From Vampirovibrionales bacterium (GTDB lineage: Bacteria > Cyanobacteriota > Vampirovibrionia > Vampirovibrionales > Vampirovibrionaceae), in contig JADJRF010000005.1 of NCBI GenBank assembly GCA_016712355.1, positions 2,356,001 to 2,420,000 of the forward strand: DNA of 64,000 nucleotides, given 5' to 3'. Shown one piece after another: positions 8,613 through 17,025 of this stretch (positions are counted from its first letter, which is position 1; every line of letters starts with the position of its first letter). The position numbers and the translations under genes were made by a program. The notes beneath the pieces are model-generated. The model saw nothing but the letters and a program-made list of their open reading frames with translations. It had not been told where the DNA came from and did no database searches.

Positions 8613-9346
8613 CAGGCCATGCCTCCGGGCAAGAGGCGATCGCGCTGGGTCTGAACGTCAGCCATGGCCTGATCGTAATCGTCCACCCGCCCAATATCGA
8701 GCCAGTAGCCGTCAAACGGAATCGCGCGCGCATCGGCCTGGGCGGCGATGAGCGCATGCATTAAATCGTCAAAGCCAAACGGCCGATCGTCTGGAATAAA
8801 CGCGCAAATGTCGCGGCGAAAGGCATAAACGCCCATACTCACCCAGTGATGCAGGGTCGGTTTTTCTTCAAAGCCCTGAATTCGCCCTGCTTGAGGACTT
8901 GATCCGGCGCCATCAAAATGCAGAATGCCAAAGTCGATGCGCGAGTCGCGGCGATAGGCCGACACCGTCGCCAGGGCTCCACTGGCGCAATGCGCCTCAA
9001 AAAACGCGCGATAGTCGAGATCGCACAGGATATCGGCGTTCATCACCAGAAACTGTTCCGGCAGGTCGGCAATCGCCCGCAGCGGACCGGCGGTGCCCAG
9101 CGGGGTTTCTTCGCGCGCATAGGTGATTTTAAGCCCCAGTGACGCGCCATCGCCGAAGTAGGTTTCAATCAGATGCGCCAAGTGCCCGACGGAGAGAATG
9201 ATTTCGTCGAAGCCCGCCGCCTTGAGTTGTCGCAGCACCCATTCCAGAACAGGCATCTCCCCCAACGGCGCAAGCGCCTTTGGGAAAACAGTCGTATACG
9301 GCTTCAAGCGGGTTCCTTTGCCGCCCGCGAGAATCACGGCGAGCAT
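8612..9346 (-). CDS. Sugar-1-phosphate nucleotidyltransferase
   Basis: A 244-residue NTP-transferase that activates a sugar-1-phosphate to an NDP-sugar. The N-terminal nucleotide loop LAGGKGTRLKPYT is complete, as are FPKALAPLGEMPVLEW, the metal-binding Asp in MNADILCDLD, and the C-terminal WLDIGRVDDYDQA. The compact size without a left-handed beta-helix domain suits the dTDP/GDP-sugar pyrophosphorylases found in small surface-sugar operons. It is first in the operon with two SDR genes. GGAG lies about 10 bases upstream of ATG 9346. Confidence 0.9.
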   Translation of the reverse strand: MLAVILAGGKGTRLKPYTTVFPKALAPLGEMPVLEWVLRQLKAAGFDEIILSVGHLAHLIETYFGDGASLGLKITYAREETPLGTAGPLRAIADLPEQFLVMNADILCDLDYRAFFEAHCASGALATVSAYRRDSRIDFGILHFDGAGSSPQAGRIQGFEEKPTLHHWVSMGVYAFRRDICAFIPDDRPFGFDDLMHALIAAQADARAIPFDGYWLDIGRVDDYDQAMADVQTQRDRLLPGGMA

Positions 9347-9489
9347 GGCGGCGAATCTCCCTATCGCGGATTGGGCTCTCAGGCTACCATAAACCGCCCT
9401 CGCCTGCGCGGGGCCTTTGCGCTATGCTGGCGCCGACGCAAGCGCTTATTCGATTCAATTTAACTCAATTTAAAAAGGATCTTTACGCC

Positions 9490-11196
9490 ATGACTGACGC
9501 CGCCGATCTCCGCCACCGCAGCCGTCACGTTCTCGACGGGCCAGAATGGGCCCCGCATCGCTCTATGTACCGCGCCATGGGCTTTCAGGACGAAGATTTC
9601 AAAAAGCCGCTGGTCGGCGTGGCCAGCACATGGGGCGAAGTAACGCCCTGTAGCGTGGCGCTCCACGCCCAGGCCGAAGACGTGAAGGCAGGGGTTCGCG
9701 AGCACGGCGGCGCCCCGCGCGAGTTTACGACGATTTCCGTCAGCGACGCCATCGCCATGGGCCACGAAGGCATGAAAGCCTCGCTCGTCAGCCGCGAGAT
9801 TATCGCCGATTCGGTCGAGCTGGTGATGCACGGGCATCAGTATGACGCGCTGGTGGGGCTGGCCGGTTGCGATAAAACCCTCCCCGGGCTGATGATGGCC
9901 ATGGCGCGCCTCAACGTGCCGTCAGTGTTTCTGTATGGCGGCACCATTCTGCCGGGCCATCTCGATGGACGCGATTTGAATATCGTCGACGTGTTTGAAG
10001 GCGTCGGCGCGCACGCTTCAGGCAAAATCAGCGATGAGCAGCTTTGCGCCATCGAAAAGAAGGCGTGTCCCGGCGCAGGTTCTTGCGGCGGCCAGTTCAC
10101 CGCCAATACGATGGCCTGCGTGGCCGAAGCCATCGGCATCGCGTTGCCCGGATCCAGCGCGGTCCCGGCCGAAGATCCCGGGCGGCCCGCCGTTGCGCGC
10201 GCCTGCGGCGAAGCGGTGCTGCGCCTGCTGGCCGGTAACATCCGTCCCCGCGACATTCTGACCCCAAAAGCCTTTGAAAACGCCGTGCGTATTGTCGCCG
10301 CAACCGGCGGATCCACCAACAGCCTGCTTCATTTACCCGCCATCGCCCACGAATGCGGGCTGACGCTCACGCCTGCCGACATTGGCAAGCTTTTCGACGC
10401 CACGCCGCACTTTGTGGATCTGAAGCCCGGCGGCCGCTACGTCATGTATGACCTGTTCAGGATTGGCGGCGTGCCCGTCGTCCTCAAGGCCATGCTGGAA
10501 GCGGGCCTGCTCCATGGCGACTGCCTTACCGTCAGCGGCAAGACCCACGCCGACAACCTGCGTGACGTTGTGATACCGCAATCGCAAGACGTCATGCGCC
10601 CCGTATCGTCTCCTCTTCGCGCCACCGGCGGACTGAAAGTTCTGTTCGGCAATCTGGCCCCGCAGGGCGCGGTGGTGAAGGTCGCCGGGCTGGAAAAACT
10701 CCAGCATCGCGGCCCGGCGCGCGTCTTCAACCGCGAACAGGATGCCTTTGAGGCGGTGCAGGCCGGTCGCATTCAACCCGGCGATGTGGTCGTCATCCGC
10801 TATGAAGGTCCTCGCGGCGGTCCCGGCATGCGCGAGATGCTCAGCGTCACCGCCGCCATCTACGGCCAGGGGCTGGGACTCGATGTCGCGCTGATTACCG
10901 ACGGTCGCTTCAGCGGCGGCACGCGCGGGCTGATGATCGGCCATGCCTGCCCGGAAGCCAGCGCCGGAGGCCCGCTGGCCCTGCTGCGCGACGGTGACGT
11001 CATCGACATCGACGCCGCTGCGGGCTCGCTGCACGTAGACCTCAGCGAGGCCGAGCTCTCGAATCGCCGCGCCCAGTGGCAGGCGCCTGCGCCCAACTAT
11101 ACGCAAGGCGTGCTCTGGAAGTACGCCCAACTCGTCGGCCCTGCCTCCAGCGGCGCCGTGACCCATCCGGGCCCAGGCGTCAAGACCCGCGCCTGA
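9490..11196 (+). CDS. ilvD: Dihydroxy-acid dehydratase IlvD
   Basis: IlvD catalyses the third common step of branched-chain amino acid synthesis, dehydrating 2,3-dihydroxy acids to 2-keto acids. The iron-sulphur cluster motifs are present: GCDKTLPG and PGAGSCGGQFTANTM. The catalytic region near the C-terminus (TDGRFSGGTRGLMIGH) is intact. The start is ATG 9490, preceded by AAAAGGAT with good spacing; the frame is open back to 9280 but that part is Arg-rich and overlaps the divergent sugar operon. At 568 residues it has the usual length. No other ilv or leu gene is in the window. Confidence 0.96.
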   Translation: MTDAADLRHRSRHVLDGPEWAPHRSMYRAMGFQDEDFKKPLVGVASTWGEVTPCSVALHAQAEDVKAGVREHGGAPREFTTISVSDAIAMGHEGMKASLVSREIIADSVELVMHGHQYDALVGLAGCDKTLPGLMMAMARLNVPSVFLYGGTILPGHLDGRDLNIVDVFEGVGAHASGKISDEQLCAIEKKACPGAGSCGGQFTANTMACVAEAIGIALPGSSAVPAEDPGRPAVARACGEAVLRLLAGNIRPRDILTPKAFENAVRIVAATGGSTNSLLHLPAIAHECGLTLTPADIGKLFDATPHFVDLKPGGRYVMYDLFRIGGVPVVLKAMLEAGLLHGDCLTVSGKTHADNLRDVVIPQSQDVMRPVSSPLRATGGLKVLFGNLAPQGAVVKVAGLEKLQHRGPARVFNREQDAFEAVQAGRIQPGDVVVIRYEGPRGGPGMREMLSVTAAIYGQGLGLDVALITDGRFSGGTRGLMIGHACPEASAGGPLALLRDGDVIDIDAAAGSLHVDLSEAELSNRRAQWQAPAPNYTQGVLWKYAQLVGPASSGAVTHPGPGVKTRA

Positions 11197-11220
11197 GTTT
11201 AAAACGCTACCCGATCTGGG

Positions 11221-11811
11221 TTAATTCAACGCCCGCTCGGCTCGTAAAAAACCATCTGCAGCTACAGGCATTTGCTGGCCTGAAGATACTGGTGCGGGTT
11301 TAGGTTGTTTGACCGAGGCTCGTGAAGAGTTTAGCGGGGCCGTAGGCATCGATATCGCCTGCAAATACGCCACGTCCAAACGAGCAACGGTTTGATCCTG
11401 AAAGAGGTGGGGGCTGTTCAAAGCGCCTTGGCGAATGAACGCAATCAGGGCGGCGTCCCTTCGGGCAGCAGCGGTTTGAGCGATGACGCCCAAGGCTTTT
11501 TCAGAGAGACGACTCACCTCGTCTATGGCTGTTGTTAAAAGCGCGGGCTCCTTAAACTTCGCTGACACTTGCGGCGCCAAGTCCAATAAGCCGAGATGCC
11601 GCTTGGCCCTCTCGACAGGCGGCGCTTGGGTATCCTGAAGAATTAAATCGCTTGCATGGTAAAGCGCTTGTTTTGCGCGTTGGGGATCGCGGCCTTCTAA
11701 CGACAGCCGAACGCCCTGCAATGCGGTATGAATCGTCTGTTGAGCGGCATCAGCGCTCATCGCCATGCCAAAGCGAATCGGCGACGAGCTCAGGGATGGG
11801 GAAACAGTCAT
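11221..11811 (-). CDS. Hypothetical helical protein with N-terminal RFG motif
   Basis: A 196-residue protein with no family I recognise. It has no signal peptide or membrane segment. Residues about 18-145 are predicted helical and Ala/Leu-rich, and the C-terminal 45 residues are Ser/Pro/Lys-rich and probably disordered. Near the N-terminus stands SSPIRFGMAM, an Arg-Phe-Gly motif shared with other unrelated small proteins in this window. AAAGG lies about 9 bases before ATG 11811. It converges on ilvD, 24 bases away, with no visible terminator. Confidence 0.65.
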   Translation of the reverse strand: MTVSPSLSSSPIRFGMAMSADAAQQTIHTALQGVRLSLEGRDPQRAKQALYHASDLILQDTQAPPVERAKRHLGLLDLAPQVSAKFKEPALLTTAIDEVSRLSEKALGVIAQTAAARRDAALIAFIRQGALNSPHLFQDQTVARLDVAYLQAISMPTAPLNSSRASVKQPKPAPVSSGQQMPVAADGFLRAERALN

Positions 11812-12050
11812 GGAAGACTACCTTTCAATATCAACAGCGCCCCTATGCAGAGCGCTTAACCTACACCTGCGCCTTATGGCAGGAAGACCATTCCACGCTT
11901 TCATGACAGACAAAGCGCGTAAAGACGCGCGATTGCCTCCGGCATCCCCACCCGAGGCCAGGATTTCAGACGCAGCGTGAGTCGGCGCGCGGACACGTCT
12001 TTTTTAGACAGAGCGAGCCGAAACCCTGTCACCCAAGTGGGCGCAGCGTC

Positions 12051-13142
12051 CTAGCCCGTCAGGCCGCGCAGGCGATCCTGAGGCGAGACAATGCTGGTGA
12101 TGCGCAAGCCGAAATTGTCTTCAATGACGACCACTTCGCCTTTGGCAATGAGCTTGCCGTTGGCCAGCAAATCAACCGGCTCTCCGGCGATGCGCTCCAA
12201 CTCAATGACCGAACCGCGCGTCAATTCCAGAATCTGCTTGATGCTGAGTTCGGTGGCGCCGAGCTGAACGGTCAAATTCAGCGTCACGTCCAGCACCAGA
12301 TCCAGATTTTTATTGTATTCGCCCGAGATGCTGGGCTGACTGTCAAAAGCGGCAAAATGCGCAGGCTGAACCGTCACCGGCGCGCCCTCAGGCCCGCGCG
12401 GGGCGGAGCCGGAAGCCGAAGCGCCGCCGGACAGGCCCAGATCGCCGAAGCCATCGAACGCCGAGGAGGATTTACTCCCGCCGCTGCCGCCGCCCGCCGT
12501 CACGGACATCAGTTTGTTGACCTGAGAAAGCGCATCGGCCGCCATCACCAGTTGAACAACAGGCATGACCTGCCCATCGCCGATGTGCAGCTCGTAATGC
12601 ACGCTGACAAACGACGCCTGCGCCAGTTCCGGCATACTCTCAGCCAGCGCCTCGACCGAGTAAGGCTGAATCTCGGGCGCGCCGATTTCGACGGTTTCCG
12701 CAATGACGGAGGCCAGGCTGATGGCCGATGCGTTCAGCATCTGGCTGAAGGCCTCGCTGATGGCGCTGATTTCCATCTCATTAAGGCCGCCGGGGGGCGA
12801 CTCGCCTCCCATGCCGCCGAGCATCAGGCCCGTGACGTATTTGGCGTCGTCAATGCGCAGCAGATAGGCCGTATGGTAGCGGAAGCCTTCCACAAACTGC
12901 GCATGCGCCAGAATTTTATCCTCGCCCGCAAAGGGCTCGGCCCAGTCGGCCAGCGTGGCGTATTCCGTTACTTCGGGCGACGGGACGTCGACGCTCTGAT
13001 TCAGAATGATCGCCAGATTGGATCCGGCGGCCCCGAAGGCGATGTTGGACAACTCGCGAATGGTCTCGATATCTTCAGGCGAGATCGCGGGCGAGGTAGC
13101 GCCGACAGCAGGCGCGCTGGTGATTGCGTCATCGGTGGTCAT
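12051..13142 (-). CDS. fliY: Flagellar switch protein FliY/FliN with CheC domain
   Basis: A 363-residue flagellar C-ring protein. Residues about 25-230 are CheC/FliM-N-like (RELSNIAFGAAGSNLAI, then SEAFSQMLNASAISLASVI), a Gly/Ser linker follows, and the last 80 residues form a FliN SpoA domain (LDVTLNLTVQLGATELSIKQIL, then GEVVVIEDNFGLRIT). This CheC-FliN fusion is the FliY type, known from Bacillus, Thermotoga and Leptospira; in Bacillus it also dephosphorylates CheY-P. One CheC motif keeps ExxN. It overlaps fliM by 14 bases and is last in the motA-motB-fliL-fliM-fliY operon. Confidence 0.9.
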   Translation of the reverse strand: MTTDDAITSAPAVGATSPAISPEDIETIRELSNIAFGAAGSNLAIILNQSVDVPSPEVTEYATLADWAEPFAGEDKILAHAQFVEGFRYHTAYLLRIDDAKYVTGLMLGGMGGESPPGGLNEMEISAISEAFSQMLNASAISLASVIAETVEIGAPEIQPYSVEALAESMPELAQASFVSVHYELHIGDGQVMPVVQLVMAADALSQVNKLMSVTAGGGSGGSKSSSAFDGFGDLGLSGGASASGSAPRGPEGAPVTVQPAHFAAFDSQPSISGEYNKNLDLVLDVTLNLTVQLGATELSIKQILELTRGSVIELERIAGEPVDLLANGKLIAKGEVVVIEDNFGLRITSIVSPQDRLRGLTG

Positions 13143-14154
13143 CGAATCCGAATCCTTCTATTGCGTCATTGTTCATCACTTCTTCCACGACGTAGACCGC
13201 CATTTTGTTTTTCAGCGTACCGGGACGACAGTAGAACTTGGGCATGCTGTTGACGCTCAGCAGCAGGCTCTCGCGAACCTCCTTGTCAAGGCGAATGACA
13301 TCGCCGACGCCGAGTTCGAGCAGGTCTTTGACGCTGATATGCGTCCCGCCCAGATGCACCTGAACCGGCATTTTGGCGTAATGCAGCTTGCTGAGGACTT
13401 TTTCCTGATGCTCGCGGGGGATATCGCCCTTCTGGCCGTGAAAAATCCGCTGGGCGCTGAGCTGGGCGATGACGCTTTCCACCACGGGATACGGAATACA
13501 CAGACTCATCAGGCCCGATTCGCGGTTACCGACGTTGATCTCAAAGGTAATCAGCGCGACGATCTCGCCGGGCGTGGCCACCTGAATCAGGGCATAGCTT
13601 TCTTCCATGCCCATAATCATGATGTTGACGCTCATCATCGAGCGCCAGGCTTCTTCCAGACTGGTGACGGCGCGATCGATCACCCTTCGGATCAGCGACT
13701 GCTCGATATCGGTCAGCTCGCGCGCCCGGTTTTCAGGCGTGCCGGGACCGCCGAGCATTCGATCGATGATGCCGGAAGAGACGTCAAAGCCGAGACCGAA
13801 CAGGGTCTGACCCGGCAACGGCGACATTTCCAGAATACTGATGGTCATGGGACTTGGCATCGAGCGTACAAATTCGTCATAGGTCAGCTGATCGACCGAT
13901 ACGACATCGATTTCGACCGGAATCCGCAGATAAGCGGTCAGTACCATGCCCAACTGCCGGGCGTAGTTTTCGTGAATCGTTTGCAGGGCCCGCAAATGGT
14001 CTTTCGAGAACTTGTCAGGGCGACGAAAGTTATAAAGCTTGTAATTGCGCTTCTCAAACAGCGGTTCGTCGCCGCCCTCGTCGATGGCGGCGCTTTTTTC
14101 CATCCCGACGGAGAGGGACGATAGTAGGCTGTCTATTTCGTCTTGCGAGAGCAT
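13129..14154 (-). CDS. fliM: Flagellar motor switch protein FliM
   Basis: A 341-residue FliM. It starts with the CheY-P binding peptide LSQDEIDSLLSSL, continues through the CheC-like middle domain, including the conserved GG of MLGGPG, and ends in a SpoA domain (VQVHLGGTHISVKDLLELGVGD). FliM sits in the cytoplasmic C-ring and binds phosphorylated CheY to reverse the motor. The length is typical. It overlaps fliY downstream by 14 bases; fliL lies 97 bases upstream, so the five genes probably share one transcript. Confidence 0.95.
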   Translation of the reverse strand: MLSQDEIDSLLSSLSVGMEKSAAIDEGGDEPLFEKRNYKLYNFRRPDKFSKDHLRALQTIHENYARQLGMVLTAYLRIPVEIDVVSVDQLTYDEFVRSMPSPMTISILEMSPLPGQTLFGLGFDVSSGIIDRMLGGPGTPENRARELTDIEQSLIRRVIDRAVTSLEEAWRSMMSVNIMIMGMEESYALIQVATPGEIVALITFEINVGNRESGLMSLCIPYPVVESVIAQLSAQRIFHGQKGDIPREHQEKVLSKLHYAKMPVQVHLGGTHISVKDLLELGVGDVIRLDKEVRESLLLSVNSMPKFYCRPGTLKNKMAVYVVEEVMNNDAIEGFGFDDHR

Positions 14155-14251
14155 GAGCCGTCGTATACGCTCCGTGTCGTGGCGAGGCGCGCGCGCGTCC
14201 CGGTAAAATGCAGGCGCTCTCTCTCAGGCGCCGGTTTCTCTCATCCCGAAG

Positions 14252-15079
14252 CTAGTATTGAATGATGAAGTCAGAGAAATTAATGCGGATGACCGAATAA
14301 TGGTCGCCGATCAGGTGGTTGGTTTGTTCTTTGATCTCGTCCTTGAGAGATTCCTGCCCCTCGATGGACGCCAGCATTCCCGCCGTGCGCTTCATCAGGG
14401 CCTGGTTGATGATATCGCGCATCGTCGGCACGTAGCGCGCCATGTTCTTGTTAAACGCTTTCTGGCAAGCGACGAAGGGGTCTTCAGCCTCTCCTCCGTT
14501 GGCCATGAGCTGTTCGTCAGCAGACCCGGGCGACGGCGTGCGAACGGGCTCCAGATTGGCCGCTGCGCCCGCCAGCACGCCGCCTTGCAGCGGAAACGCC
14601 TGAGCCAGAGCCGTGCGAGAGACCGTCGGTAACATCGCTTTATGCTCGCCGCCCGCGTCGCAGTACTCTTCTTCGGGCACGGCAATACTCAACGACATTT
14701 TGGTGCGTAAAAACTGGTTGCCGGGGCGCGCCGGGTCGGGCTTGAGGTTGACCGTAAACTCATCCAGCTCCAGATTCATCCCGATGGTCTGATTGGGGCC
14801 CGACGCTTCGCCGCCGCCGCCGTGCTCGCCATCTTTGCCCGTTTCGGTTCCGGCAGCTTTAATTTGCGAGACGATTTGAGGCGTCAGCGCAATCGGCGCC
14901 AGAAAATAGATGGACGCCGCCGATCCCCCCACGCTGGCGAGAATAATCGCCACAATCGTGATGATAAATTTTAAATCCAGCTTGGATCCCCCGCCGCCGC
15001 CGCCGCCGCCAGCGCCTTCCGCAGGGGCGTCGCCATCGGCCTTGGGCTTGAGATCTTTGGGCTTGGTAGGTCTGGCCAT
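14252..15079 (-). CDS. fliL: Flagellar basal body-associated protein FliL
   Basis: FliL is a single-pass inner-membrane protein of the motor region that supports stator function. The 275-residue product has a cytoplasmic N-terminus with eight successive Gly residues (coded by a GGC-type triplet run near 14990-15010), one transmembrane helix (about residues 36-62) and a periplasmic domain. The C-terminus IRINFSDFIIQY and the strands FTVNLKPDPARPGNQFLRTKMSL are FliL-like. It is longer than most FliL proteins (150-180 residues) because of an insertion at about residues 150-200. It lies between motB and fliM in the operon. Confidence 0.85.
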   Translation of the reverse strand: MARPTKPKDLKPKADGDAPAEGAGGGGGGGGSKLDLKFIITIVAIILASVGGSAASIYFLAPIALTPQIVSQIKAAGTETGKDGEHGGGGEASGPNQTIGMNLELDEFTVNLKPDPARPGNQFLRTKMSLSIAVPEEEYCDAGGEHKAMLPTVSRTALAQAFPLQGGVLAGAAANLEPVRTPSPGSADEQLMANGGEAEDPFVACQKAFNKNMARYVPTMRDIINQALMKRTAGMLASIEGQESLKDEIKEQTNHLIGDHYSVIRINFSDFIIQY

Positions 15080-15084
15080 AGGAT

Positions 15085-16089
15085 TTATTCCGCCAGCGGA
15101 GCCGTCATGTGATAAACGGCTGTCGGCCGGGGGCTCTCCTTTCCCGATACTTTTGCCGATAATTTTCCCGATGATGTCTGAGGGGCGGGCGGCGGCTCCT
15201 GTTTGGCCGCATCCGCATTCATTAACACTATATCGACCCGGCGGTTTTTTTGTTTCCCTTCGATGGAGGAATTTGTCGCGATGGGATGAAATTCGCCATA
15301 ACCCGACGCGGACAATCGCCCCGGCGAAAAGCCCCGTTGGGTGATCAGATAGCGCACAATCTGCGTTGCGCGCGCCGTCGACAATTCCCAGTTGGACGGA
15401 AAACGCCCGGTAGCGATCGGCGCATTGTCGGTATGACCCTCAATCTTGATAGGCGTCGGATTGTCGCGCAGGACCGGCGCCAGCCGGTCGAGCGTCGTGC
15501 GGGCGCCCGGCGTCAGCGCATCGCTGCCGGACGGAAACAGCAGCGAATCGGGCAATCGCACGACGATGCCGCGCTCCTGACGCTGTACTTCGATATCGGG
15601 GATGGCCATCAGGCGCGCGTCCAGAGGCGCGGCGGGCGGGATCTTCGATCCGGCGCTTTCTTCAAAAATACCGGCTTCTTCTCGCGACAACGGCCCGGAG
15701 ATGGCTTCGAGCCTATGGCGAATCGTCGCCAGACGGGTTTTCGTCGCCGTGGCTTCCGCCGTTTGAACGGCCAGCGCCTTGCGCGTTTGACTCAACGAGG
15801 CGTCGACGACCTGTTTTTCATGAGCATAGAGGGCGATAACCAGCAAAAACAAGCCCAGCAATACGGTCAACAGGTCAGCGTAGGGAATCATCCAGCGGAC
15901 GGCGCCCGTGTAAGTGGTCCCGCCCGACAGGTCTTGCTCCATCGCGTCGAGGCGCTGCATCATGGCCTGGCTGACGGTTTGCCCGACAGCCGGATCCTCG
16001 GCCGCAGGCTCCATCGATTTCAGCGGAATGATGGGCGGATCGCCGGGACCGGTCGCGAAATTAGCGGGAGGTCGTATGCGCCAGGTCAT
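15085..16089 (-). CDS. motB: Flagellar motor stator protein MotB
   Basis: MotB pairs with MotA to form the ion-conducting stator and anchors it to peptidoglycan. The single transmembrane helix carries the proton-binding Asp in MIPYADLLTVLLGLFLLV. The C-terminal OmpA-like domain has IKIEGHTDNAP and NWELSTARATQIVRYL, plus the closing NRRVDIVLM. I chose ATG 16089 (334 residues), which overlaps motA by 29 bases and has a weak CGGAT site upstream. Other in-frame starts are at 16158 and 16014; the last would leave a more usual 48-residue cytoplasmic tail and no overlap with motA. Confidence 0.9.
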   Translation of the reverse strand: MTWRIRPPANFATGPGDPPIIPLKSMEPAAEDPAVGQTVSQAMMQRLDAMEQDLSGGTTYTGAVRWMIPYADLLTVLLGLFLLVIALYAHEKQVVDASLSQTRKALAVQTAEATATKTRLATIRHRLEAISGPLSREEAGIFEESAGSKIPPAAPLDARLMAIPDIEVQRQERGIVVRLPDSLLFPSGSDALTPGARTTLDRLAPVLRDNPTPIKIEGHTDNAPIATGRFPSNWELSTARATQIVRYLITQRGFSPGRLSASGYGEFHPIATNSSIEGKQKNRRVDIVLMNADAAKQEPPPAPQTSSGKLSAKVSGKESPRPTAVYHMTAPLAE

Positions 16090-16888
16090 CGAAAATGAAA
16101 TCCGGGGTTGCGTCTTCCAGACGTTCTGGGAATCGTTCTGCGGGCTTGGCGCCGGCAAAGAAGCGGAGCTTTTCTTCGGTCATCATCGGGTGATCGCCGC
16201 AGCAGATGCTCATCATGCCTTCCAGCATCAGCGTTTTACGGAACCATTGATCGCGCGCGCGCTGACGCAATTTACCCGCCACCGGCAGCAGAAACAGATT
16301 GGCCAGCGCCACGCCATATAACGTCGCGCTGAAAGCCCCGGCAACGCCCTCACCCAATTGCCCCGGCGATTGAAACGATCCGACGACGCTCATCAAGCCA
16401 ATGACGGCGCCGACAATGCCCATGGTGGGCGCAAAGCCGCCAGCGGCCTCAAAGACGCGGGACTTATCGAGATCATCGCGATACGTAATGTCAATTTCCG
16501 TCATCAGGCTATTGCGAATGAAGGCTTCCGGCTGCCCGTCGACCATCAGTTGCAGACCTTGGCGAATGAAGGGAATTTCCACCTGCGCCAGCATCGGCTC
16601 AAGGGCCAGCGTGCCTTCCTGACGCACAAAACGGGAAATTTCCGTCAGGTAGTCGAGATAATCTTCAGCGCCGAAGGCGTCTTCACGCAGAGAGTGACAA
16701 AAGCCCGTCCAGGCGGCTCCCAGCGTTCGGGTTGAGAAACTCACCAGAACGGCGGTCGCCGTGCCCCCAAACACCATCAGCAGGGCTTCGGGCTGAATCA
16801 ACGCCTGCAGGGGCGCATGCCCGAGCAACAGCGCGCCGCCCAACGTCAGACAGCCCAGAATTAATCCAATTACCGTCGCCTTGTCCAT
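16061..16888 (-). CDS. motA: Flagellar motor stator protein MotA
   Basis: A 275-residue MotA with four transmembrane helices: about residues 5-25, 35-55, 150-172 and 180-205. The conserved pore region FEAAGGFAPTMGIVGAVIGL and the segment TLYGVALANLFLLPVAGKL are intact. Between helices two and three lies the cytoplasmic loop that touches FliG. First gene of the motA-motB-fliL-fliM-fliY cluster on the minus strand. The upstream gap of 137 bases to the hydrolase gene shows no clear promoter. Confidence 0.94.
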   Translation of the reverse strand: MDKATVIGLILGCLTLGGALLLGHAPLQALIQPEALLMVFGGTATAVLVSFSTRTLGAAWTGFCHSLREDAFGAEDYLDYLTEISRFVRQEGTLALEPMLAQVEIPFIRQGLQLMVDGQPEAFIRNSLMTEIDITYRDDLDKSRVFEAAGGFAPTMGIVGAVIGLMSVVGSFQSPGQLGEGVAGAFSATLYGVALANLFLLPVAGKLRQRARDQWFRKTLMLEGMMSICCGDHPMMTEEKLRFFAGAKPAERFPERLEDATPDFIFDDLAHTTSR

Positions 16889-17025
16889 ATGCGCGCGTCA
16901 ACTCCCGAGGGCGTGGCGCGCCAGCCAGTGGCGAGCCCGACGTCACCTCTTTTATTCCCACACTGATCCCACTGTAGGATGGAATTCGGCGCGCGTCCTC
17001 AACGGTTTGGAGGATTTCGCAGGGC

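Noticed and set aside
9280..9489. N-terminal extension of ilvD
   Set aside because: It overlaps the divergent nucleotidyltransferase start, is Arg-rich, and a good ribosome site precedes ATG 9490.
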